Assembly (NCBI RefSeq): GCF_963259705.1
Contig: NC_081850.1
Coordinates: 36,607,667-36,671,666, forward strand
Direction of reading: 5' to 3'
DNA length: 64,000 nucleotides
DNA from: Myotis daubentonii
Lineage: Eukaryota; Chordata; Mammalia; Chiroptera; Vespertilionidae
Positions 45,623 through 58,325 of the stretch are shown piece after piece. Within the stretch, counting starts at the first letter, position 1. Each line of letters opens with the position of its first letter. The notes below the pieces were generated by a model. That model did not search any database. It was not told where the DNA came from and saw only the letters and a list, made by a program, of their open reading frames with translations. The position numbers and the translations under genes are program-made.

Positions 45623-45634
45623 GGTAATGAATGT

Positions 45635-45775
45635 TAACTAGACCTATTGTGGTGATCATTTCACAATATATACAAATATTGAATCATTACATTGTACACC
45701 TGAAACTATAACATACAATAATATAGTACAATATAATATAATAAGTTATATGCCAATTATGTGTTGTTTTTTTAA
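45635..45775 (+). mobile_element. L1 3' end
   Basis: GACCTATTGTGGTGATCATT, TACATTGTACACCTGAAAC and an AT-rich tail. Confidence 0.75.
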
Positions 45776-45786
45776 AAATCAAGGGA

Positions 45787-46007
45787 GCCCTGGCCGGCTT
45801 GGCTCAGTGGATAGAGCATCAGCCTGCAGGCTGAAGGGTCCTGGGTTCGATTCCGGCCAAGGGCACATGCCTGGGTTGCGGGCTCCATCCCCAGTGGGGG
45901 ATGTGCGGGAGGCAGCCAATCAGTGATTCTTTCTTATCATTGATGTTTCTATCTCTCTCTCCTTCTCCCTTCCTCTCTGAAATCAATAAAGAAATATCTT
46001 TAAAAAA
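45787..46007 (+). mobile_element. VES SINE
   Basis: GCCCTGGCCGGCTTGGCTCA head and a complete body. ATCAAGGGA on each side (45778-45786, 46008-46016). Confidence 0.92.
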
Positions 46008-46089
46008 ATATCAAGGGAAATAAACACTTAGAATTATGGGGCAGAATTGCCCAGGGTATATGAGGAAAAAGCCTTTTCTTAAAACTAAC

Positions 46090-46450
46090 ACTAGTGGTTG
46101 TGAAGTATATCTCACTGTGATTTTAATTTGATTTCCTTAATGACTAATCATGTTGAGTGTCTTTTATGTGCTTATTAATTATGCCTTCATCATCTTTAGT
46201 GAAATATCTAATAGGGTTGTCTTTTTATTAAAGAGTTTTAAGAGTTCTTACTCTGGATACAAGTCCTTTATCAAACATATGATAGGGAAATATTTTCACC
46301 CAGTCTGTGACTTGTCTTTTCATTTTCTTCATGGTGTCCTTGGAAGTGCAAAAGTTTTGAATTTGATCAAGTAGAATTTATCAGATTTTTTCTGCTATGG
46401 ATTATGCTTTTAGAGTGAGTGTGCTTTTAGGGCGCTATAGCTAAGAACTC
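46090..46450 (-). mobile_element. L1 ORF2 fragment (reverse)
   Basis: TTTGATTTCCTTAATGACTA, TACAAGTCCTTTATCAAACA, TTTTCACCCAGTCTGTGACT: antisense L1. Confidence 0.8.
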
Positions 46451-46639
46451 TCTGCCTCGCCCAAGGGGAGACCTGCTTCACGCAGTTAGAGAAGGGAGGC
46501 TACATTGCTCAGTGTAGGAGGTGTGATTTTATGTATTGATGTTATTTTAGAATTAGCTTTCTGAATCCTTTCTGAGGTATTGGAGTACATAGTTGATGAG
46601 AAATCATTTCAGTTTTGTAATCAATTCACAATGAGAATA

Positions 46640-46865
46640 ATAATAGCCAACTTCAACTGAACACTCAGTGCCAGGTGCTTGGCTGAATTCTTTAAATAGG
46701 TGAATCTCACGTAATCCTCACACCACACGTGTGAAGTGAGCATTGTTACTATCATTGTTACTATCATTGTGGGAAACTGAGGCCCTGAGAGGCTACGTGA
46801 AGAGGTAAAGTAAGGGTTGTAACTGAGGTAGCCTGAATCGAGAGACCATTCTCAATCACTCCATA
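46640..46865 (-). repeat. MIR SINE (reverse)
   Basis: AGTGCCAGGTGCTTGGCTG, GGTGAATCTCACGTAATCCT, GGAAACTGAGGCCCTGAGAG. It contains a local duplication of TTACTATCATTG. Confidence 0.8.
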
Positions 46866-47774
46866 GTGGGCAGCACTTAGACATCTGTCCAGAATTCCAC
46901 TGAGCCTTGTCTGTGTAAGTACAAGCTGATTCTCAGCTTCTTGCTGGGAACTAGCTGCAGGATGAACAGTCGTAAGTGATTTTTAGGGGCATAGGAAAGG
47001 TCTTGCCTGTATAAATTTTTCCTCACTAGCTCTCTATGGTACCTGGCATTTTTGGCTTATGGAGTCATTTGTTTTGGATTGAAGCAATAGCTCTGCAGTG
47101 TGGATGGTGAAATTGATTTCAGCATCCTTCTCTGAATGTGTGCCTTGTCTTTCTCAATGATTATAAACTCCAAGGTGGCTGAGATCATGTTTCATTTTTG
47201 CATGTGTTTTGAAATGTGAGCCCAGATCTCTGGGCTCATGGTCTGTGGAGCTTTATCTGTGGGAAAGGCAACCTGGCGTGAGGGTATGTTCTTGCTTCTG
47301 CCAAACACCCCCATGGGTGTTACTAGTTCAGAGCCACTGCTTGATATTAATATCTCTGTATGGAGGTTCCCAGCCTTCACAGGTAGCATACATCCCAACT
47401 CCCAAACTCTTCAAGGACAGTTTGTGGTTACAAATTCTCATGGAAGATATCTTCCTCACCCCCTCCCCCTGTACCCCAACCCAAATCCCAGGTAGATAAG
47501 CTTCCCTGTCATCTTAGCCAAGGGGTGCGATTTTCTGGTCCAGGCCTTTATTCAAGTATATCCTTTCGTTCAGGGCTAGCCCCAGCTTTGTGTTGGGGGA
47601 TCAATTCCAACTCGGTTTTCAGGAACAGCCAAAAGCCTGTGTCCTGGCCCTGTCAGAGTCTTAAAAGAGCCAAGCCCCTGGCTCACTAAGATAAGTGCAA
47701 CTCACCAGGGTACCCAAAGAGTCCATTCTCTTACCCTCAGTTTTTTAACCCCTTGTTTGTTCTTTACCTCTGGG

Positions 47775-48182
47775 GAAATGTCAATACTACCCAAAACAAT
47801 CTACAGATTCAATACAATCACTATCAAAATACCAATGGCATTTTTCACAGAACTAGAGCAAATAATCCTAAAATTTATATGGAGCCATGAAAGACCCCAA
47901 AGCAATCTTGGGAAAGAACAAAGTTGGAGACATTACATTACCTGATATCAAATTATACTACAAAGCTATAATAATCAAAACAGCATGGTACTGGCATTAA
48001 AAACAGACACATAGATCAAGGGAACACTAGAGAGCCCAGAAATAAACCCACGCTTATATGTTCAATTAATCTATGACAAAGGAGGCAAGAACATACAATG
48101 GGATAAGGACAGTCTCTTCAATAAATGGCGTTGGGAAAATTGGACAGATACACACACCCCAGATAAAACTAGACCATTTTCG
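47775..48182 (+). mobile_element. L1 ORF2 fragment
   Basis: TACAGATTCAATACAATCAC, TCTATGACAAAGGAGGCAAG, AATAAATGGCGTTGGGAAAA: conserved L1 ORF2 region with stops, truncated at both ends. Confidence 0.88.
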
Positions 48183-50403
48183 GAGTCCCTTATTTTCTTG
48201 TCAGCTATGACTTCATAGTATATTTATAATATTTATTTTTTTAGAATTTATAAGACTTTTGTTGTGGGAAGTTGCTCAAAGTAGCCAACCTGCCATTCAT
48301 TTTTGGAAATGGAAGTCAGTCGAGAACCATGTTTCTAGTAGCCTTTGCATTTTCCTCAATACCCAACACAGTATTATTATACAGAAGATGCTTAATCATA
48401 AATAATGGTTTTATGAATGTCTGTGCTAATCACAAAGGAAAACATATTACATGAAAATTAACTTGTGTGTCATATTTTAATTTCAGACTGATGCCAAATT
48501 CATTCCCCTAAGGGAGGAAGTGCATGATAGGGGAGTTTCAGTGGGGGATAGGGAAGAAACCGAGGAGTGCCAAGGTTCAACAGCAAGGGCAGATGCTCAG
48601 GAAAGCCACGTGCAGGGCAGCGTCCCCAGGGAAAGGGGTGGGGTTATCAGAAGACAAGTCGCTGAAGTTCAAGATCACTGGGGTTCAAGAGAGGAGCTTC
48701 TATCTACCCCATCCCAACTACTGCACCTTATTACATGGAGGGCAGTTTCTTGAGTATCACTTTCTCTCTAATGAAGTCTTTAAAGGTTTGATAAGAAGAT
48801 TTAGCAATGTGTAAAAAGAAATTAGGCTCTCTTTTCTTTTCTCCTTTTTTTTTTTTTTTTTTTTTTTTAAGAAAAGAGAGTCCTTTGGAGATAATTAGTG
48901 AGAGAAAATAAGCCCCAACTTTTCTCTCCAAATTTTGGAGAAGAGAGTCTTGGCAGGGACAGCCATGTTTATTCACTTCTAACAGGTATTTTTTGAATGC
49001 CTACTAAGTGCTGGGCTCTGAGCAGGACACCAGGGCTACAGTTCTAAACAGCACGGATGGGAACGTGCTCTCTAGAGCTTCCATTTTACAAAGATCGTAG
49101 AAATAAACGTGTTGTACAGATTGTGAGGGGTGTTCTGAGTGAAAGTCCATGAAGAGGTGTGGTGACAGGTCATGGCAGGGGCTCTCATGGCTGCGGGATC
49201 AAGGAGGGTTTCTCTGAAGGATGCGCTCAAGTAGTCAGGCCAAGAGTATGCAAGAACAGCAGCTGGAGGGAACAGCAGCTGGAGGGAACAGCTCGAGTGC
49301 AGTTTCTCATCAGTAATATACTTATTTGCAGAAAATGGGGAAGCAGCAGTTTCATTACAATAAGACCCGACAGTTGGTGCCCTTTGCAGCTTCCTGAGTG
49401 TTTTTCTGCGGCGGGGCAGGCTGCATCATTATTCCAGCTTTCAAGACAGAGGAACCGAGGCTCTAAGTTGTCAAGGTACCTGCCCAGGTCACCGATTTTC
49501 AAGAGGGGTGGAGCGGGGGGCCCTGTTCTGGTTGTTCAAGTAGCTCATGTTTAAAAGGAAAACTGGAAAGTTCCCCAGAAACAAGTGGGTTTATTTCAGT
49601 AGCAGCCTAGTAGCTCATTTGATGCTCAGCAGAAATAACTAGCGGTTTCCTGAAATAAATGGCATTTTGAATAGGACAGGAGCTCAGGGGGAAGAGGTCC
49701 TGGCTGTAGATTTAACTGTAAATAGAACTTGCTTCGTCAGGGCTGTAATCAGGCTCCTCTGGGCTGAATGGACGGAGGGCCGCTGTGGAGCGAGCCGGCC
49801 TGCTGTCAGACTCTGAGGAATACGATGTTAGTGTGACAGCCATGGACAACCGAGCAAACTTCTATGGAAATTACTTTTAATATTGAGTTACTACAACATA
49901 ATGGACACTTTTTTTAAAAAAAAGAAAAGATTGGCTAAATCAAAGAACATGAACTCCTTTCATCATTCATAAAATTAAAGATGGAGCAGCAAAAAGGCTT
50001 GAAATCAACCCAATCAATGAAAAACACTGTGTTGGGTCTTTCCTTTTGTAGTTGGAGATGCATCAATATGTTCTGCAAAAGGGCCTGCAGCAACATTCCT
50101 CGCCCTTTCTGTTCATTATCACTCCCTAAGGAGGACATTTTAATTTAATAAATTTAAACCAATTTATTGAGTTTAAATAAAGTTAAATTATACAATATAA
50201 AATGTATAAGTTAATTTAATTCCTTCCTAATGAGAGAAATTAAATATTAAGCAATCAGATTTTGTCAGATAGGGTTTGGCTTTGGAGGACCACAAGCCAT
50301 TGTAATATCTAGGACTTTTTCATCACCCAAGAACCAATTTTCACTTCTCCTGTGAAAATTCATGGCCTAAAGGAGAAGCAAAGAAAGAACACATGAACAC
50401 ATG

Positions 50404-50405
<2 letters not shown>
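48183..50405. other. Upstream region, few repeats
   Basis: Poly-T at 48847-48868. A weak ancient repeat lies at 48975-49230 (TGAATGCCTACTAAGTGCTG). A local 18-base tandem repeat, CAGCAGCTGGAGGGAA, is at 49257-49290. About 49600-49900 looks unique. Confidence 0.4.

Positions 50406-50406
<1 letters not shown>

Positions 50407-50438
<32 letters not shown>
50407..50438. repeat. (AC)n microsatellite
   Basis: About 16 uninterrupted AC units. Confidence 0.95.
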
Positions 50439-50458
50439 CATAGAGCTATATTATCTTA

Positions 50459-50672
50459 TTTTTTAAAAAAATATTTTTATTGATTTCAGAGACGAAGGGA
50501 GAGTGGGAGATAGAAACATCAATGATGAGAGAGAATCATCCATTGGCTGCCTCCTGCACGCCCCACACCGGGGATCAAATCTGCAACCCGGGCTTGTGCC
50601 CTGACTGGAAATTGAGCCATGACCTCCTGGTTCATAGGTCCATGCTCAACCACTGAGCCACTGTGGCCAGGG
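50459..50672 (-). mobile_element. VES SINE
   Basis: TATTTTTATTGATTTCAGAG tail side to GAGCCACTGTGGCCAGGGC head. Confidence 0.9.
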
Positions 50673-50884
50673 CCACTTCCTTAAAAATAAATCTACTTCT
50701 TCCTCTCTTCCTCTTCTTCCCTTCCTCCCTCACCCCTCTCTCTCTCTGTCCTTCTCTTCCTCTCTCAATCCTTCTCTCTCCCTCTCATTGTCTCTCTCAG
50801 CAATATATATGTCCAAAATCATCTTGGTTTAAAAGGAGGAAAACAGAGCATATCTTATGTGATAGTTACTCCGCTATCATGGAA

Positions 50885-51330
50885 CCTTGACAACACAGCT
50901 GTGCGGTATGTATAATCACCTCCACTTCATGGATGAGGAAACTGAGACACAGAAGTTTAAGTAAAACTTGCCCAAGGTCATGTAGCTGCGATAGACAGAA
51001 CCCAGATGTGAATCCAGGCCTTCCTGACTTCAGAGCCTCCTGCTTCCCAGACAGTAGACCCCCCATAGCTCCCTGATCACAAAGTACATGGTTTCGGGTG
51101 AGCTCATAAGCCACTGAGAACACAAAATGCTTCCCTGATAGAGCCTGCAAGCGCTAATGATTAGAGAACACTTGGCCAGTGCTGCAAGAAGTGTTATGCT
51201 TGCATTATTCATCTGATCCTCATCACAACCTTAAGGAGCATATATGATTACTGTTCACCTTTCATAAATGAAGAGGCTATTTAAATAAATTCTGAGAGGC
51301 TAAGTGCTCCCAGCTTTTAAGCAGCAGAGC
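50885..51330 (-). repeat. Two MIR SINEs in tandem (reverse)
   Basis: First: TGGATGAGGAAACTGAGACA, TTGCCCAAGGTCATGTAGCT. Second: CTGATCCTCATCACAACCTT, TGAGAGGCTAAGTGCTCCC. Confidence 0.8.
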
Positions 51331-51616
51331 TGTGACCTCTACCCTTGTCCCCTCCAGTGCCCAGCTGTGACCACTGCATGGAGAGCCTTCTCCGATGTGG
51401 TTCTGAGGATCTGGGCCGAGTTTGTCCTCGGGACCACATTACCCCCCACCCCTTCCCCTTCACTTCCCTCCTGGTTTATTCCTCCCAACTCCCTTGCTCC
51501 CATTCCTCACTATAAAACGTATTCATCTTGGGCCAGGGCTGGGAAGCAATCTGCTAAACAGTTGTTGTTATAGTTTGGAATTCCTAGCACTTGCCTTTCA
51601 ACAAAGAAGACCTGGA

Positions 51617-51835
51617 GCCTGGCTGGCATGGCTCAGTGGTTGAGTGTTGACCTAGGAACCAGGAGGTCACGGTTCGGTTCCCGGTCAGGGCACACGCCCG
51701 GGTTGTGGGCTCCCTCCCCAGTGTGGAGCGTGCAGGAGGCAGCCAATCAATGATGTTTCTCTATCATCGATGTTTCTCTCTCTCTCTCCCTCTCCCTTTC
51801 TCTCTGGAATCAATAAAAATATATATTTTTTAAAA
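51617..51835 (+). mobile_element. VES SINE
   Basis: GCCTGGCTGGCATGGCTCAG head. AAGAAGACCTGGA / AAGAATACCTGGA flank it (51604-51616, 51836-51848). Confidence 0.9.
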
Positions 51836-52307
51836 AAGAATACCTGGAAACACAAAACTGTGGACCACAAACAAGATCAAATAGGGATTCCACAGGTGGG
51901 AGGAATCACAGGTGGGGAAGGTGTTTGGAGGCTGAATTGGGGTACTGACTGGAAGTGGATGGCATCCTCAGGTGGGAAACGCAGAAGAATTGACTAAAGG
52001 GACCATTTTCAGGGGCGTGAGGAAGGGTCTGAGAAACCACTCAGGGATGGTGCGGCACTTGGGGCTGGTGTCAGCAAGAGCCATTCCCACCTAGACCTGA
52101 AGGGGCAAGGGAGGAAGGATCCTGGGAACCCAAGAGAGCTGCTACAGCTCTGAAGGGGGCTGCAGGGGCTGTGCCTTCAGCAGAGACCCCAAGCCAGCCT
52201 CCGGCCACCCAACAGGGAGAAACACTGAGAAAAGAAATAATCCTTGCCTTTTCCCTGCAGCACAGGTGGTATGAGTGCTTCCCATTAATCACACCCAAAT
52301 TGGAAGG

Positions 52308-52391
52308 AAGAAAGGAAAGAAGGAAGGAAGGAAGGAAGGAAGGAAGGAAGGAAGGAAGGAAGGAAGGAAGGAAGGAAGCAAGGAAGGAAGT
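52308..52391. repeat. (GGAA)n microsatellite
   Basis: About 20 GGAA/GAAG units with few interruptions. Such tracts can act as ETS-factor binding arrays (inference). Confidence 0.93.
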
Positions 52392-53324
52392 CCAATTGTA
52401 GATTAAAGAGATTAGGGGATTTGTAGACTCTCAGAGGACACGAATCAACCCCTCTTGAAATCAGGGCGCAACTAAGCAGTGCAACAACAATCCAGTAGGT
52501 GGCGTAAACAGGCCATTCATTTGGAGGGACTTCCATTCGTCATTGTCTTGAGATTTGGGAAAATTTTTCGTCCCTTTTCACTCCCCTTACTTAACTACAG
52601 AACCAGGGAAATCCTTATCAAAAGACCCACTGAACAATTAAAATATTTTCCTTTCATATCCCCACTCCCCCAGGATTCTCAGGTCAAAATTCATGGTCTC
52701 CAGGTATTTCTATGCTCACTTACCAAATATATGCTGCCCATTTCACCAACAGAATGATTAGAAGTTGTATATGATGCTAGATTTTTTATACGAAATTAGA
52801 TTTTTTAAAAATCAAAGCAAGCTACTTACAATTGATATAATAACTAAGCACTTTCCAGAAAGCCAAATTCAAGTGCGAGCCCATGGTATTTACTGAAAGG
52901 TCGATTTACACTGAGGTGGCCCTTCTGAAACCAATGATCATTATAGAGTTTTCCAGATGAAAGATTAAAAAATAGAATACTCTTGCATGATTTAACATGA
53001 TCAGTTTCTCTCTGAATTAGATCTAAAATTTCCCAAAGCAGATGCAAGTGTTCTTACTCTCTTTGGGATCTATGAAGTTGGTTAACTAAAGAAACAAATT
53101 ATGAATTTATCGTAGTTTAAAGTATACATAGGGCTGTCCCTTCTATGTTCACATGAGCATTTTGGAAGAAAAATAATTTTTTAAATGTTTTTATTATAAA
53201 ATTGAATAACATTATAGAAAACAGTAAAACATTTTAAAGAAGGGGGGAAATTACCCTACCCCCAATACTCTTTTAGAAAGTCCTGGCAATTGGATATATA
53301 GCCTTCCTTTTTTAAAAAAAAATT

Positions 53325-53543
53325 TTTTTAAAAATATATTTTATTGATTTTTTACAGAGAGGAAGGGAGAGGGATAGAGAGTTAGAAACATCCATGAGAG
53401 AGAAACATCGATCAGTTGCCTCCTACACACCTCCTACTGGGGATGTGCCTGCAACCCAGGTACATGCCTTTGACCGGAATCGAACCTGGGACCCTTCAGT
53501 CAGCAGGCCGACGCTCCATCCACTGAGCCAAACCAGTTAGGGC
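53325..53543 (-). mobile_element. VES SINE
   Basis: TTTTATTGATTTTTTACAGA to GAGCCAAACCAGTTAGGGC. GCCTTCCTTTT is repeated at both sides (53301 and 53544). Confidence 0.92.
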
Positions 53544-53947
53544 GCCTTCCTTTTCTTATGCATATTTTCATTCATTCATAGAACAGATATCACCTGACCA
53601 ATGTCTATTCTGGGATCTGGGGGTCTAATAGCAAACAACAGGCAAAGCTCCTGACATCACCATGTGCACAAGAAAAACAATAAATGAGTAAGCGAAACAC
53701 GGAAAAGTTCAGTCCTTCACCAGCACTAGGGAGAAAGCCGAACAGGCGATAAGGAGACATGAGGTCTCTTCTTTAGATCAGGTGCTCAGGGAAAGACTTG
53801 AGTTGTCAGGAAGGAGTTCGCATGTGAAGAGAGGGAAACGAGCATTCCAGCCAGGGAGATGAGCATGTGCAAAGGCCGTGCAAACGAGCTGGCTGTGTGA
53901 GGACCCAGGAGAGGCGCTGGGTGGCTGAAGCACAGTGTGGACAAGAT

Positions 53948-53950
<3 letters not shown>

Positions 53951-54001
<51 letters not shown>
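53951..54001. repeat. (GA)n microsatellite
   Basis: About 25 GA units. It is not preceded by SINE sequence, unlike the CT tracts elsewhere in the window. Confidence 0.95.
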
Positions 54002-54003
<2 letters not shown>

Positions 54004-54186
54004 ATCTGAGAGCCAGGCAGGGGATCATGCCGGCCTGGGCCAGAGCGTGGGACTGTATTGTGTTAATCATTGCATATACATTTGTTAGAACACACTTGTC
54101 ATCCTGATTTTCCCGTGTTGCTATTAATATATTTATCCTCATGTCATGACATAGACTCCAAAACTTTCACTTAAAATTAATACAGC

Positions 54187-54395
54187 TCGGCTGGCGTGGC
54201 TGAGTGGCTGAGCATCGACCTATGAACAGGAGGTCATGGTTAAGTCCTGGTCAGAACACATGCCTGGGTTGGGGGCATGATCACCAGTGGGGGGGTGTGC
54301 AGGAAGCAGCCAATCAATGATTCTCTCTCATCATTGATGTTTCTCTCTCTCTCTCCCTCTCCCTTCCTCTCTGAAATCAATAAAAATATAGTTCT
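54187..54395 (+). mobile_element. VES SINE
   Basis: CTCGGCTGGCGTGGCTGAGT head with a mutated B-box (GGTTAAGTCCTGGTC). CT-rich part and AATCAATAAAAATATAG tail. Confidence 0.88.
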
Positions 54396-54595
54396 AAAAC
54401 ATCAATACATAAAATTCCAGCAGGTAGATATTTAATCATTTATTTAACTATTTTTCCTTTGGTAGGCATATCATCTTAATAAATATCCCTGGGTGACCAT
54501 ATGTCCTTATTGCAAAATTATCTCCTTTTAGGCAAATTGTTTGATTGCTATCGGTTTTAGTTGTTATTGATTTGAGTTAGTTAAGGTAGATCTTT

Positions 54596-54870
54596 TTGCT
54601 TTTCTTAAGGAAGTTCACTTGCAGACAGTGTGTAGTTCAGGATCAGGCTTGGTTACAGCAAAGATTGCCAGCAAACCGCCAGAAGGTGAGTGAAGGCCTG
54701 GGACAGATCCTTCCCTCACAGCCCTCGGAAGGGACCAACCCCACCTCTGTGTGTCCTTTCTTGTCCGTGGATTTCCAGCCTCCAGAACTGTTGAGACAAT
54801 ACATTTCTGTTGCTTAAGCTGCCCACTTGGTGGTACTTTGTGTGCAATTCGGCAAACTAATACAATACCC
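54596..54870 (+). mobile_element. MLT1-like LTR 3' part
   Basis: GTGGATTTCCAGCCTCCAG, then AATACATTTCTGTTGCTTAA, GGTGGTACTTTGTGTGC, GCAAACTAATACAATA: end of a MaLR LTR. Confidence 0.75.
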
Positions 54871-57545
54871 TTGCCTGCTGGTTACCTACTGAATTAGGGA
54901 TCTAAGAACAATGCAATTGTCCCTTTGGTAAATGTATAAAAACCCTCATCAAGCCCATAACTACATGATATTTATAGAAAACCAATTTGTGGCTGTGGAC
55001 CACAGTGCCACAAATTGCCAAACTACTAATTGCAAAGGTTTCCTAAAATCCAACTATGATAGCCTGTGGGGTTTCTGGAGACCTTGAATTGTCTGGCCTG
55101 ACCCCAGCAGGGTGTGTTAGAGACAAGTCATACCACCTCATATAATGCTGTCGGAAGAAGCTAGGGTCTGAACTTAAGCATCCTGGTTAATTCTTGGTAT
55201 TTTCATAGGTATTTCATGTTCTAATTTCTATGTGGTACACTACATGATAATGATTTTAAATATTGTTCCTTTTCTTTCTTAAAAGCTATTCTCTTGTATT
55301 ATGGGAAAAATCATATTCTTGATCAATTTATTTATTTGTTTGTTTGTTTATTGTTTAAAGTATTACATATGTCTCCTCTTCCCCCAATTGACACCCTCCC
55401 CCCGCCACTCCTGTCCCCCAAGACAAGCCCCCACTGCCCCAGTGTCTGGGTCCATTGGTTATGATAATATGCATGCATACGAGTCCTTTGGTTGATCTCT
55501 GACCCCCCCCACCCCCGCCGATCAATTTAAAATGCTTCCCTCCTAGTTGTCATCTCCTTCAGCTGTCCCCAGCCATCACTGAGTAGTGACGTCACCGAGG
55601 GAAATGGGAGGTGGGCAGCAAGAGGAACAGCCATCTCCCTCTGGTCCACTCCTAGCTGATGGAGGAGAGCACAGCTTAGAGCAACAGATACAACCACCCT
55701 TCCTTTCCCAAAGGCCCTCTAAGGAGGTAACCCTGAGGGAGGACTGACACTGGCTTATACAACAAAATCTCTTTTCAGAGGACTCCACACATGGAAGTTC
55801 AAAGCCTCAGCACAAAACCAAGTGCAGTGTAACCTTCCAGAGCCTTTGTCCTGTTGAAGACTATTTACCCGAGCTGGCAGGTAAAATTACGTCCTGGAGG
55901 TGAAAACACAGAGGGCAGCAAATGAAGGAACCAGCGCACTGCTCACATTGGATTGTCGTTCAGGCAGGAAAACCGCTGCCTGTTGGGGCAGTTGAGGCCA
56001 AGGACTCCGGCGGGGCCAGGAAGGAAGGGTTTTCCTGCATTTCCCGCATCCACCTCCACATTCTGTTCCCGCAACTGTGCAGGAAGAGCGGGTTCACCGG
56101 GAGCTGGCAGCTGAAGTCCCCCGGCCCATTTCCGGGCCTTTGTTTCTCTCCTTTGGTTCTGAAAATGATTCTGGTTATCAGACCGCCTCAGGTGTTGGCC
56201 TGTGGAATGCCGTTGCTTTTCAGAGAGCAAGGAAATTACCAAGAATTACAAAAAGGCACGTCAGGACCACGGCATTTAGAAAACAACCATATTAGTCTGC
56301 CAAGAGTGGCCTTTGGAGGGGAAAAATAATTGAGTCAGTGACTGAATACTGTGCCGTTTTGCATGACTCATTAAACTGCTATTTTCAACACTTCTGCCTC
56401 ATACTGTAAGAAGGACAGAATCCTAAAGCAATCTAGATATTTGAATTCTTTTATATCTGAAAAGCCTTGTGGTACAAGTGCCTGCAGAGTTGAGCACAAG
56501 CATCAATTGAAATACAAGACAACCATAATGGAGCTAAATTTGATAAGCCACTCAAGCGTGACCCAGGCAGCCCAGCCTCTTAAATCAGAATGCACAATTA
56601 ATTGCTGCTCTTTTATTTATTATCTTTAATCCCTTATTGGATACAGTTGACTTGCTACTTCCTGGGATGAGGCCACAGCATAGGCGGGAATAAATAATTT
56701 TTAAATTATGAAGCAATTTTTTGGTTACAAACCTGGGCTCAGACAATGTAAATTCTAATCATTTCCTCTTCCCAGCACAGCAACCTCTGAACTTGAAAAG
56801 GGCATTCATTTTTCCTTCCTTCTCCCCGTAGTGGGCAGAAAGTCAGGCATATGCAGATCCTGGAGGTCAATGGTCTTTTTCTTGCCCTCACTAAGGAATT
56901 GGCATCATTCCCACAATTCCTAGGGACTCCTCATCCATACCGTGAAATAGTATTAAAGGCCTATATTATATTAAAACTAGTAAAACTCTGTGTGAACTAG
57001 CCCTTTCTAGAGCCCTCTTCCGTGCCACCTCCGACTTGTTCTATTCGTTTGATCAGAATCTCTACCTCTCAGGAGGTAAGGAGCTTTTTCACTGTGAACC
57101 GTCCGTGGTTTCGAGCTGAGCCACAGAATCAACAGAGTTTGACTTGGAGGGCATCAGGAAGCCACTTTTCTTCCTGTTTACCCCACAGCTTTCTCCATTG
57201 TTCTGATGTTGCCTAAAATGTCACTGTTAGCAATTTCATCCTTTGTCTTGATTCCCCAGTAAAATATATATTCTCTTGGGCAGCATCACACTTTAAGCAT
57301 TAACAGCGGAGCCTGAATCAGTTCATAGAAACCTATCCTGAGAGGAGGCCACGTGAGGGAATGAGAAGAGCAGGGACTGAGGGCAGCAGTGGTGGGGGAA
57401 GGACAACACGGAGCGGAGAGACCTAGAGAGCAGACAAACAATCCTTAACCCTCTGATTGGAGAGAGCATTGGCCCTAATGTTGGGAGAAAAGGAGTAGCA
57501 TAGTTTGAAATACATATATCCCAAGATGCCTTATTTTAAAAAAAC
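54871..57545. other. Upstream region, mixed
   Basis: About 55310-55515 is a C-rich block (TATTACATATGTCTCCTCTT, GGTTGATCTCTGACCC) that may be antisense bat L1 or LTR sequence. About 55880-56640 looks unique and contains GCACAATTAATTGCTGC. No exon is supported. Confidence 0.35.
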
Positions 57546-57850
57546 AAAACAAAAAACTATTCCTGATTATAGACGTCATTGACGCTTATTGTAGAAAACC
57601 TCATAAAATGTAAAAATATAAAAATGCTCATGATCTTACAATCAGACATATCTAACCTTTTGTTGCAATTGCATGTAACCGATGTCATGCTTTATGTGAA
57701 GTTGTTTTTCATTCTGTCTTTCTAATTAACATGATGTTGTGAGCATTAATACATGGTGATTTTTCATAGCTATATGATATTCCATGATTTATTTAACCAA
57801 TTTCCCATCAACCTTTGTTGTTTCAAATGCCAATAGCTAGCATTCACAAA
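57546..57850. repeat. Ancient LINE-like interspersed repeat
   Basis: TTGTAGAAAACCTCATAAAA, TGCATGTAACCGATGTCATG, GATATTCCATGATTTATTTA. Family not fixed. Confidence 0.45.
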
Positions 57851-58065
57851 TCTTCCTAGGTCCTTTTCTAACTGGCTTATGTCAGTTCATTCATTCCATC
57901 TTCACAAAAGCCCAAAGAGGAGGCACAGGTATTAGTCCCAGCTTAGAGATGAGGGGACAGGCACAGGGAGGTAACATGTTCAAAGTCACACGCTAGCAAA
58001 GAGTGCACCCAGGATTCAAATTAAGATTAAGAGCCTGGCCTCTTCATCTTTCTGCACAGATCTGA
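57840..58065 (-). repeat. MIR SINE (reverse)
   Basis: CATCTTCACAAAAGCCCAAA, TTAGAGATGAGGGGACAGGC, GGTAACATGTTCAAAGTCAC, CACCCAGGATTCAAATTAAG. Confidence 0.75.
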
Positions 58066-58127
58066 TTCTTAGGTTACATTGCCTAGGAGCAGTGTCTCTG
58101 GGTTCAAGAGCATTTTTTCCCTTTTTT

Positions 58128-58325
58128 CTGGTGTGGCTCAGTGGTTGAGCATCAATTTATGAAGCAGGAAGACACAGTTGGATTCCCGGTCAGGGTACAT
58201 ACCCGGATTTTGGGCTTGATCCCCAGTAGGGGGCATGATCAATGATTCTCTCTTATCATTGATGTTTCTATCTTTCTCTCCTTCTCCCTTCCTCTCTGAA
58301 ATCAATAAAAAATATATTAAAACAA
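58128..58325 (+). mobile_element. VES SINE
   Basis: TCTGGTGTGGCTCAGTGG head (5' few bases lost), body shortened in the middle, AATCAATAAAAAATATATTA tail. Confidence 0.85.

Noticed and set aside
47757..48182. L1 ORF2 as a coding gene
   Set aside because: Truncated at both ends with stop codons; a repeat fragment only.
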